Below, one piece after another: positions 1 to 5,123 of a DNA stretch of 6,306 nucleotides. The stretch comes from Bacillota bacterium (GTDB lineage: Bacteria; Bacillota; Clostridia; Christensenellales; Aristaeellaceae), in assembly GCA_023459675.1 (NCBI GenBank), contig JAEWTC010000075.1, forward strand, positions 1-6,306. The letters are read 5' to 3'. The notes under the pieces are model-generated. The model did no database searches, was not told where the DNA came from, and saw only the letters and a program-made list of their open reading frames with translations. The position numbers were made by a program, and so were the translations under genes. The stretch's first letter is position 1, and each line of letters starts with the position of its first letter.

Positions 1-241
1 AATCAATCTGCGCGGTACCACTCTATTTCTCCCTGCGGCGTTTGACGGCGACAGGAACTCTCGTCAGGATAACGGCTCTTACCCCGTAATCCGCTACCCG
101 GCGCGCCTGCGCTTTTCACGGATTATGCTCCGGCATGAAACTTCAGCTTGTTCCTACTGAAAACGGCTTCCAGCCAATGGCCGTTTCTCTCTGGCAGCGG
201 TCGTAAGCATCTTATGTGCCATCAACGCATGCTGTATAATT
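1..241 (-). ncRNA. T-box riboswitch leader (5' part; probable Phe specifier), cut by the window edge
   Basis: T-box leaders bind an uncharged tRNA and switch between terminator and antiterminator upstream of aminoacyl-tRNA synthetase or amino-acid genes. Reading leftwards, the canonical T-box AGAGTGGTACCGCG lies at 24–11. Stem I is recognisable: the AGAGAG bulge at 192–187, a perfect 7-bp distal stem AAACGGC/GCCGTTT (186–180 with 167–161) around a 12-nt loop, and a basal pairing ATGCT/AGCAT (210–206 with 129–125). The candidate specifier is TTC (139–137), followed by ATGC and CGGAGC, the usual spacing to the GGAGC side of stem I; this suggests tRNA-Phe. The UGGU in the T-box would pair with ACCA, which fits an A discriminator. 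An imperfect stem III-like hairpin spans about 56–30. The terminator half and the regulated gene are left of position 1. The T-box identity is firm; the amino acid is inferred. Confidence 0.88.
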
Positions 242-247
242 ATGCAA

Positions 248-276
248 ATCATAGCACACAACGCCTTTGCCGTCAA
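248..276 (-). promoter_or_regulatory. Sigma-A-type promoter for the T-box leader, with extended -10
   Basis: On the minus strand a -35 TTGACG (276–271) is followed by a 17-bp spacer and a -10 TATGAT (253–248). A TGC directly precedes the hexamer, giving an extended -10. Each hexamer differs from the consensus at one base. The start should fall near 242–240, about 30 nt before the first stem I pairing, so the position agrees with the leader it would transcribe. It lies in the gap just after the transporter gene, so the downstream gene has its own promoter. Confidence 0.85.
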
Positions 277-293
277 TCCGCCGCTGCATAAAA

Positions 294-311
294 ACAAGTT
301 AAATACAAGTT
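294..311. repeat. Short direct repeat upstream of the T-box promoter
   Basis: ACAAGTT (plus strand) occurs at 294–300 and 305–311, an 11-bp period of about one helical turn. It is centred about 60 bp upstream of the predicted start of the T-box transcript, in the A+T-rich part of the gap after the transporter gene. This could be a regulator half-site pair or an upstream A+T element, but seven-base repeats can occur by chance. The gap 277–319 shows no hairpin with a T-run, so I see no terminator for the upstream operon. Confidence 0.3.
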
Positions 312-319
312 TCGCCGGC

Positions 320-1258
320 TCAGCCCCCGTGCAGCGTTGTCTCCTCCACGTGCGCGGCCGTTTTTTGCCGCCCGTTTTTCCGCCACTGGCTGATGAACAG
401 CCCAGCCATCGTAAGCAGCGCGCCGGCGATCTGCAGGGGGCTGATAGGGTCGTGCACCAGCAGCGCCGCGCCAAGCATCGTGATCACAGGAATGAGGTAA
501 ATATACACGCCGGAGCGCACCACGCCCACGCGCTTCATGGCCATCATCCAGGTGATGTAGCACACGGCGCTGGCGACCACGCCCAGAAACAGGACGTTGA
601 AAAGGATCTCGGGTTTGAGCAGATCGCCGATCTGCCCTTTCGTGGGAAAGATCAAGAGCATCGGCAGCGCGAACAAAACGCCGTAGACAAACAGCCTGCG
701 GGTGACCAAAATCACGGAATAGCCGTGCTTCTCAATCTTGCGCATGAACATCGTGGCAACGCCCCAGGAGGCGGCCGTCAAAAGGCTCAGCAGATCGCCC
801 AGGGGGTTTAACTGCAGCTGATGCCCCGCGAACGACACCATGCCCACCCCGGCGATCGCCACCGCAAAGCCCACGAAAAACGTGGCGGTAAGCTTTTCTT
901 CCTTCAAAAACAGGCTGGCGAAAATACCGATGAAAAACGGCGCCGTGGATACGATCACCGCGCAGTTGGACGACGACGTATACGTAAGCGCTGAGTTTTC
1001 CAAAAGGAAGTACAGCGTTACCGCAAAAAAGCCCGCGCCGATGAAATACAGCTCGTGCCTGCGCTCCGTAAGCTTCAGCCGCCGCGGGCTGATGGCCGTC
1101 AGCGCGGCGATGCCGATCACCATCCGGGCGATCAGCAATTCCGTGGGGCTTAAGGTTTTCAGCACGACGGAGGAGGAAATGAAGGTCAGGCCCCAGACGA
1201 TGATGGTTCCCAGTGCCAGCAGATGCCCCAGTTTCCGGTCGCCAGCGGCGTTTTGCAT
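320..1258 (-). CDS. EamA/DMT-superfamily transporter (10-TM metabolite exporter type)
   Basis: A 312-aa integral membrane protein of the drug/metabolite transporter superfamily. Two tandem EamA units are visible, roughly residues 11–142 and 152–291, each with about five hydrophobic helices. Family signatures include WGLTF (22–26) in TM1, STAPFFIGIFASLFLKEE (104–121) closing unit one, and the matching IPVITMLGAALLVHD (256–270) in unit two. The tail from about 291 is short and charged. Length is normal. The ATG lies 6 nt after the pgsA stop, and its SD (GGAG) is inside the last pgsA codons, which suggests translational coupling. Members export amino acids, nucleobases or other small metabolites; the substrate cannot be told from sequence. 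It is the last gene of the dxr–rseP–pgsA run. Family assignment is strong, substrate unknown. Confidence 0.93.
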   Translation of the reverse strand: MQNAAGDRKLGHLLALGTIIVWGLTFISSSVVLKTLSPTELLIARMVIGIAALTAISPRRLKLTERRHELYFIGAGFFAVTLYFLLENSALTYTSSSNCAVIVSTAPFFIGIFASLFLKEEKLTATFFVGFAVAIAGVGMVSFAGHQLQLNPLGDLLSLLTAASWGVATMFMRKIEKHGYSVILVTRRLFVYGVLFALPMLLIFPTKGQIGDLLKPEILFNVLFLGVVASAVCYITWMMAMKRVGVVRSGVYIYLIPVITMLGAALLVHDPISPLQIAGALLTMAGLFISQWRKNGRQKTAAHVEETTLHGG

Positions 1259-1264
1259 GCGTTT

Positions 1265-1858
1265 TTATTCTCCGTCGGTTTGTGATTTGGTTTTCAGCTG
1301 CCTTACGCAGCTCGCCGCGTAAAACGCCAGCGCGATCAGCGTGAGCGTCATGGCCGCGTATAAAAGCAGCGCGTCCGGCGACAGGGAAAAGCTCCACAGC
1401 GCCGCCAGCCGGTCGTGGAAGAACGAGGCCGTGAGCCCCAGCGTCAGCAGCGCCTGCGCGGCCTTGCCGATGGGCCTGGAATACACCACGATGCGCTTGC
1501 CCAGCATGAACAGCCCACCCAGCATCATCAAAAGCTCCTTGGCTACGATCACGATCACCACCGCCCACGGCACCACCGGCGGGATCTGCGCGGTACCAAT
1601 CGTCATGGAAAACAGCGCCGTAATACCCATCAGCTTGTCGGCCAGCGGGTCCATCAGCTTTCCGAAATCCGTAATCAGGTTGTACCGCCGCGCAATCCAC
1701 CCGTCCAGCACGTCCGTACACCCGGCGAGCAGGAACGTGAACAGCGCCCAGTATTTCTGGCCCTTCACAAACAGCACGATATACAGCGGGATCATCAAAA
1801 ACCGCAGCATCGTCAGCCCGTTGGGCACGTTCAGGTTTCGTTTCCAGTCGGTCTTCAT
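1265..1858 (-). CDS. pgsA: CDP-diacylglycerol–glycerol-3-phosphate 3-phosphatidyltransferase (PGP synthase)
   Basis: Catalyses CDP-diacylglycerol + sn-glycerol 3-phosphate to phosphatidylglycerophosphate + CMP, the committed step to phosphatidylglycerol and cardiolipin, in the membrane. The 197-aa protein carries the complete CDP-alcohol phosphatidyltransferase signature: D49, D52-G53, A56-R57, G66, D70 and D74, with spacing matching D-x2-D-G-x2-A-R-x8-G-x3-D-x3-D. The N-terminal NVPNGLTMLRFLMIPLYIV (10–28) is typical of PgsA, and about six hydrophobic helices follow. Length is usual. The ATG is preceded by GGAGG at 8-nt spacing; this SD is in the last codons of rseP and only 4 nt separate that stop from this start, so translation is probably coupled. 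A PgsA-like enzyme using another acceptor (such as phosphatidylserine synthase) is possible but the N-terminal motif favours PgsA. Confidence 0.95.
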   Translation of the reverse strand: MKTDWKRNLNVPNGLTMLRFLMIPLYIVLFVKGQKYWALFTFLLAGCTDVLDGWIARRYNLITDFGKLMDPLADKLMGITALFSMTIGTAQIPPVVPWAVVIVIVAKELLMMLGGLFMLGKRIVVYSRPIGKAAQALLTLGLTASFFHDRLAALWSFSLSPDALLLYAAMTLTLIALAFYAASCVRQLKTKSQTDGE

Positions 1859-1862
1859 CTGT

Positions 1863-2915
1863 TCAGCCTCCGAATAGCCGCCCGATATCGCGGAACGTAA
1901 ACAACAGCATCAGCCCGAACAGCAGCACGAAGCCCGCCATGTGGATGGCGGCTTCCACCTTCCGGTTCACGGGCTTGCGGCGCACGGCCTCCCAAAGCAG
2001 GAACAGAAACCGGCTGCCGTCCAGCCCCGGAATGGGCAGCAGGTTGATCATGCCCAAATTGATGCCGATCAGGATGGCGAGGTTTAGGTACATATAGGCG
2101 CCGCCTGCCTGCGTTTGCTCGGCAATCAGCTGCACCACGCCCACCGGGCCGGATACGTCCGCCGCGCCTTCGCCGTGGAAAATCAGCCGGTAGAGCGACT
2201 TGGCAATGGCTGTGGAGGCGTACACGCAGCTGTCCCACGCGCCGGAAACCGACTGCAGCACGTTGGGGCGCGTATAGGCGATCACGCTCACGCCAATCAG
2301 CTTGCGGCCCTCGGCTTCGTCATACATAGGCGTTAGGGAAAACGTTAGCTCCGCGCCGTTGCGGTTCACGGTCAGTTGAAGGGGTTCGCCCTCCGCAAGC
2401 AAGGCGACCGCGTCGGAAATGCCCGCCGCGTTGCCCACGGCCAGCTCCGTTTCCCCCGCGCGCAGCAGCACGTCGCCGGGCAGAAGCCCCGCCTCCGCCG
2501 CGGGCGAACCCGCCGTAACCGTTTCCAGCGCGGGCTGGGCGGGCAGCATGCCGTACGCAAGGTGCAGCGCCACCGCCAGCACGAACGCAAGCAGAATGTT
2601 GGTGACCGAACCGGCCAGCACAACCAGCATCCGTTTCCACACGCGCGCGGAGGCATAGCGGCGGGGGTCGTTTTCCGCTAGCTCGTCGGTTTCGTCCTCA
2701 TAAAACGCGCAATAGCCGCCCAGCGGAATGCCGCGCAGCGAGTACACCGTTTCCCGCTTTTTGCCCTTCCATTGCTTCAGCTTCGGCCCGAAGCCCACCG
2801 AGAATTCCTTCACCGCGATGCCCATGGCCCGCGCGGTGATGAAATGCCCGAACTCGTGCGCGCAGATCAACAACCCCAGCATCAGAACAGCCAAAAATAC
2901 AAACACAATCGTCAT
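1863..2915 (-). CDS. rseP: RIP metalloprotease RseP (site-2 protease, M50 family)
   Basis: An intramembrane zinc protease that cleaves transmembrane substrates such as anti-sigma factors and remnant signal peptides. The 350-aa protein has the zinc motif HEFGH (20–24) in the first helix, the second active-site motif NLLPIPGLDG (291–300, with D299 as the third ligand candidate), and a single PDZ domain around 125–190 containing GSPAAEAGLLPGD (136–148). The conserved SGPVGVVQLI (255–264) and C-terminal FRDI (341–344) fit the family. About four transmembrane segments are visible. One PDZ domain is normal for Firmicutes RasP/RseP, whereas E. coli RseP has two. The motif has PGLDG where PALDG is more usual, a mild change. 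The ATG has GGAGG about 10 nt upstream. It lies 43 nt after a secreted-protein gene, in an operon with dxr. Confidence 0.95.
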   Translation of the reverse strand: MTIVFVFLAVLMLGLLICAHEFGHFITARAMGIAVKEFSVGFGPKLKQWKGKKRETVYSLRGIPLGGYCAFYEDETDELAENDPRRYASARVWKRMLVVLAGSVTNILLAFVLAVALHLAYGMLPAQPALETVTAGSPAAEAGLLPGDVLLRAGETELAVGNAAGISDAVALLAEGEPLQLTVNRNGAELTFSLTPMYDEAEGRKLIGVSVIAYTRPNVLQSVSGAWDSCVYASTAIAKSLYRLIFHGEGAADVSGPVGVVQLIAEQTQAGGAYMYLNLAILIGINLGMINLLPIPGLDGSRFLFLLWEAVRRKPVNRKVEAAIHMAGFVLLFGLMLLFTFRDIGRLFGG

Positions 2916-2921
2916 CGGTTA

Positions 2922-2943
2922 CCTTCCTCCATCACCGGATGGA
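2922..2943 (-). promoter_or_regulatory. SD of rseP partly enclosed in a small hairpin
   Basis: In the 43-nt gap before rseP the transcript can form a perfect 6-bp stem, TCCATC/GATGGA (2943–2938 with 2933–2928), closed by the tetraloop CGGT. The 3' arm includes the first three bases of the SD GGAGGAAGG (2930–2922). Part of the ribosome-binding site would therefore be paired in the mRNA. Whether this affects rseP translation is inference; the stem is short and the GAAGG part remains free. Confidence 0.4.
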
Positions 2944-2958
2944 CATCTACTGTTTTCC

Positions 2959-3693
2959 TTATTGTTTCGGTGTGATCGACCATTCGATGCCCGGACCGCA
3001 TATCACGGCAAGGCAGTACTGCGTTCGTCCGGTAACCGGCAACAACGTGACGTCAGCGGAAAACGCATCGCCGGCAGGCGTCAGCCTCTTGCTGGCAAGG
3101 GTTATTCCGCCCCACAAATCAACACTTTCATACTGCTCCCTCAACATTACAGTGAGATTCGATGGATAGACCATCATTGCGCCGGGCGCGCCTTTAACGG
3201 TGACGGTCATGGGAGCGGAAAGTTCAAAGAAATCGCTGACGTACGGCCCAGAGCCGGACATAGGAAACGCCGCGCCTTCTATGATCGGTTCCGCCGTAAA
3301 CGTCCAGTCGCCGTCCGTTTCCACCCTCAAGGTACCCGTGCCTTGCTTACTATAGAATTCGGCGTCGTATCTGTCGGCTATAAACTTAAAATCATACGAA
3401 TCGACGGTTAGCGTTACGGTAGCCATGGTGGATGACTCCAGTATGATACGGCATGGGGAGAAGGGAATCACGATGTCGGACAGGATGGAAGAGCCGGTTC
3501 CGCTGAGTTCGAGGCGTTCGATAGATGCGGAGTCCGTCGTCTGCAGTTCGGCGATACGGTCGGCAATCTGCTGCTGCGCCTGAAGCAGTTCATCAAGCGA
3601 AGCGGTCGAAAAATCCACGGATAGCACATCGGCGAAAGCGATCGAAGGCACGCAAAGATTGATGGCAAGCACGAGTAGCATCCATTTTTTCAT
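2959..3693 (-). CDS. Predicted secreted protein with two tandem beta-rich units; function unknown
   Basis: A 244-aa protein I cannot assign to a named family. It has a clear Sec signal peptide (MKKW, hydrophobic core, then SIAFA|D with cleavage after residue 21). No lipobox is evident, so it is likely released or wall-associated. Residues 27–50 (FSTASLDELLQAQQQIADRIAEL) form a short amphipathic helix of a kind common in secreted clostridial proteins. The rest is beta-rich and looks duplicated: SGTGSSILSDIVIPFSP (64–80) corresponds to SGSGPYVSDFFELSAP (146–161), and the unit ends DGDWTFTAEP (127–136) and GIEWSITPK (235–243) also match. ATG with GGAG at 8-nt spacing. It starts 58 nt after dxr and ends 43 nt before rseP with no terminator on either side, so it is probably in the operon. 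Base composition looks less GC-rich than the neighbours, suggesting later insertion. A ligand-binding or envelope-related role is only a guess. Confidence 0.85.
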   Translation of the reverse strand: MKKWMLLVLAINLCVPSIAFADVLSVDFSTASLDELLQAQQQIADRIAELQTTDSASIERLELSGTGSSILSDIVIPFSPCRIILESSTMATVTLTVDSYDFKFIADRYDAEFYSKQGTGTLRVETDGDWTFTAEPIIEGAAFPMSGSGPYVSDFFELSAPMTVTVKGAPGAMMVYPSNLTVMLREQYESVDLWGGITLASKRLTPAGDAFSADVTLLPVTGRTQYCLAVICGPGIEWSITPKQ

Positions 3694-3751
3694 ATTGTAC
3701 GCTCCATTTCCGTCGATCGCTAACGATTGTGCTTTTCTTTCGTTTCCAAAA

Positions 3752-4906
3752 TCAGCGAACGCTCATCCGTTCCCGCGCGGTTTCGCGCGCCGCGCGGTCG
3801 GCTTCCAGCACCTGGGCAAGCGTATCGGCAGGCAGGCTGCCAACGCGCCGCAAGGTATCCTCCACAGTGCGGTACAGCTGGCCTACGGTAAGCCTTCCTT
3901 GCAGCAGTTCCCCCACGGCTTCCTCGTTGGCCGCGTTCAGCACGCAGCAAGCCGCGCCGCCCGCGCGGATGCACTCCGCCGCCAGCCGCAGCGCGGGGAA
4001 ACGGTCCTCATCCGGGCGCGCGAAGGTGAGTTCCCGCGTCTGGAACAAATCCAGCGGCGCGCCGCCCGCGTGCAGGCGCTCCGGGTACGCCATGGCGTAA
4101 AGGATGGGCAGACGCATGTCCGGCGTGCCCAGCTGGGCGATCACCGCGCCGTCGTTAAACTCCACGGCGCTGTGCACCACCGACTGCGGATGGATCACCA
4201 CCTGAATTTGCGATACGTCCGCGCCGAACAGGTAATGTGCCTCGATCATCTCCAGCGCTTTGTTGAAAAGCGTCGCGCTGTCCACGGTGATCTTTTGGCC
4301 CATGTTCCACGTGGGGTGCTTGAGCGCGTCCTTCGCCGTGGCGGCGCTGATTTCCCGTTGCCCCCACGTGCGCAGCGGCCCGCCCGAGCACGTGAGCAAA
4401 ATCCGGCGGAACGGGTTGTCCCCCGCCGCCTGCAAGCACTGGAAGATCGCGGAATGCTCGCTGTCGATGGGCAGAAGCATGTGCTCGCCCGCGGCCTTGG
4501 CCGCCCGCATCACCAGCTGCCCGCCCGCCACAAGCGTTTCCTTGTTGGCTAAAAGCACCCGCTTGCCGCACGAAAGCGCGTGCAGCACGCTAGGAAGCCC
4601 GCACATGCCCACCACCGCGACCAGTACCTCGTCGCATCCGGCCATGCCCGCGGCTTCCATCAGCGCTTCCTCCCCGAACACCCAGCGGCAAAAGCGCAGG
4701 TCCCCGGGAACGTCGTCCATGGAAAACTTCGCGTCGGTCAGCCCCGCAAGCGCCGGGCGGAATTCCCGCACCTGCGAAAACAACGTTTCCGCGCTGCTTC
4801 TGGCCACCAGCGCCGCCACGGAAAACCGGTCCGCGTGCAGCCGCAGCGCCTCCAGCGCCTGCGTGCCAATGGAGCCCGTGGAACCCAGCAACGCAATCCG
4901 TTTCAA
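3752..4906 (-). CDS. dxr: 1-deoxy-D-xylulose 5-phosphate reductoisomerase (MEP pathway)
   Basis: Converts 1-deoxy-D-xylulose 5-phosphate to 2-C-methyl-D-erythritol 4-phosphate with NADPH and a divalent metal; this is the first committed step of the MEP isoprenoid pathway, in the cytosol, and the target of fosmidomycin. The 384-aa protein is full length (E. coli 398). Visible motifs: NADPH-binding GSTGSIG (8–14), LANKETLVAGG (119–129), metal ligands D148 and E150 in PIDSEHSAIFQ, SGGPLR (174–179), the lid tryptophan in HPTWNMG (197–203), third metal ligand E219 in NKALEMIEAH, and AANEEAV (325–331). The start is TTG at 4906; the protein then begins MKRIALLGSTG exactly where the family does, an AGGGGG SD lies about 7 nt upstream, and no in-frame ATG exists nearby. 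It is the first gene after the promoter at 4937–4965. uppS and cdsA, frequent upstream partners, are missing here. Confidence 0.97.
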   Translation of the reverse strand: MKRIALLGSTGSIGTQALEALRLHADRFSVAALVARSSAETLFSQVREFRPALAGLTDAKFSMDDVPGDLRFCRWVFGEEALMEAAGMAGCDEVLVAVVGMCGLPSVLHALSCGKRVLLANKETLVAGGQLVMRAAKAAGEHMLLPIDSEHSAIFQCLQAAGDNPFRRILLTCSGGPLRTWGQREISAATAKDALKHPTWNMGQKITVDSATLFNKALEMIEAHYLFGADVSQIQVVIHPQSVVHSAVEFNDGAVIAQLGTPDMRLPILYAMAYPERLHAGGAPLDLFQTRELTFARPDEDRFPALRLAAECIRAGGAACCVLNAANEEAVGELLQGRLTVGQLYRTVEDTLRRVGSLPADTLAQVLEADRAARETARERMSVR

Positions 4907-4936
4907 CCCGCCGCCCCCTTTTGCGCAATACAGTTC

Positions 4937-4965
4937 ATTCTATCGCCGCCGCCGGGCAAAGTCAA
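4937..4965 (-). promoter_or_regulatory. Sigma-A-type promoter for the dxr operon
   Basis: On the minus strand, -35 TTGACT (4965–4960), a 17-bp spacer, and -10 TAGAAT (4942–4937); each hexamer has one mismatch to consensus. The start should lie near 4930, giving a leader of about 24 nt that contains the dxr SD. It sits between the palindrome cluster and dxr, so the operon is expected to be transcribed independently of the membrane-protein gene upstream. Confidence 0.8.
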
Positions 4966-4995
4966 ACAAAGATGGGGATTGATTGCGAGTTTGGT

Positions 4996-5123
4996 TAGGG
5001 GCTTCCGCCCCTATAACCCTGACAAGGGCGTTGCCCTTGACCCTTCATTAGCCGCGCAATGCGCGGCCAATAGAGGGGTTCAGGGGCACTGCCCCTGATC
5101 GGGGGTATGGGGGTGAAACCCCC
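4996..5123. repeat. Cluster of five short GC-rich palindromes (intergenic repeat element)
   Basis: Five hairpins follow one another: 4996–5013 (TAGGGGC/GCCCCTA, loop TTCC), 5023–5039 (CAAGGGC/GCCCTTG, loop GTT), 5051–5067 (GCCGCGC/GCGCGGC, loop AAT), 5080–5098 (TCAGGGGC/GCCCCTGA, loop ACT) and 5109–5123 (GGGGGT/ACCCCC, loop GAA). Stems are 6–8 bp, perfect, with loops of 3–4 nt. The third stem can extend to 5041–5077 with mismatches and one G·T pair. Four stems share the core GGGC–loop–GCCC or GCGC–loop–GCGC pattern, as if from one ancestral unit. The last palindrome ends in the stop codon of the upstream gene. No U-run follows any stem in the transcribed direction, so these are not classic intrinsic terminators, though they may still limit read-through or stabilise the 3' end. 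Similar multi-palindrome intergenic elements are known from gut Clostridia. Confidence 0.8.

Noticed and set aside
235..240. TATAAT on the plus strand as a -10 for divergent transcription
   Set aside because: No reasonable -35 lies 16–18 bp upstream, and there is no supported plus-strand gene downstream.
242..811. A plus-strand open frame opposite the transporter and T-box promoter
   Set aside because: His/Gln/Arg-rich antisense translation without SD or recognisable domain.
1584..1598. A second T-box-like GGTACCGCG inside pgsA, sharing 15 bases with positions 6–20
   Set aside because: It encodes conserved-looking residues (GTAQIP) within an intact pgsA and has no stem I or specifier context around it, so the match is most simply chance.
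732..1721. A 329-codon minus-strand frame spanning the transporter and pgsA
   Set aside because: It runs in another frame across two well-supported genes and is low-complexity Gly/Arg/Ala; no motifs.
3694..3751. Terminator or separate promoter between dxr and the secreted-protein gene
   Set aside because: Only a 4-bp stem can form and no hexamer pair with suitable spacing is visible, so I treat the gene as part of the operon.
3659..4552. A 297-codon open frame on the plus strand opposite dxr
   Set aside because: The translation is dominated by Arg, His, Ala and Gln and matches no fold; it is the antisense shadow of GC-rich dxr codons, and dxr has every family motif.
4996..5123. CRISPR array or classic intrinsic terminator as an explanation of the palindromes
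   Set aside because: The palindromes are not identical repeats separated by unique spacers of constant length, and no stem is followed by a U-run in the direction of transcription.
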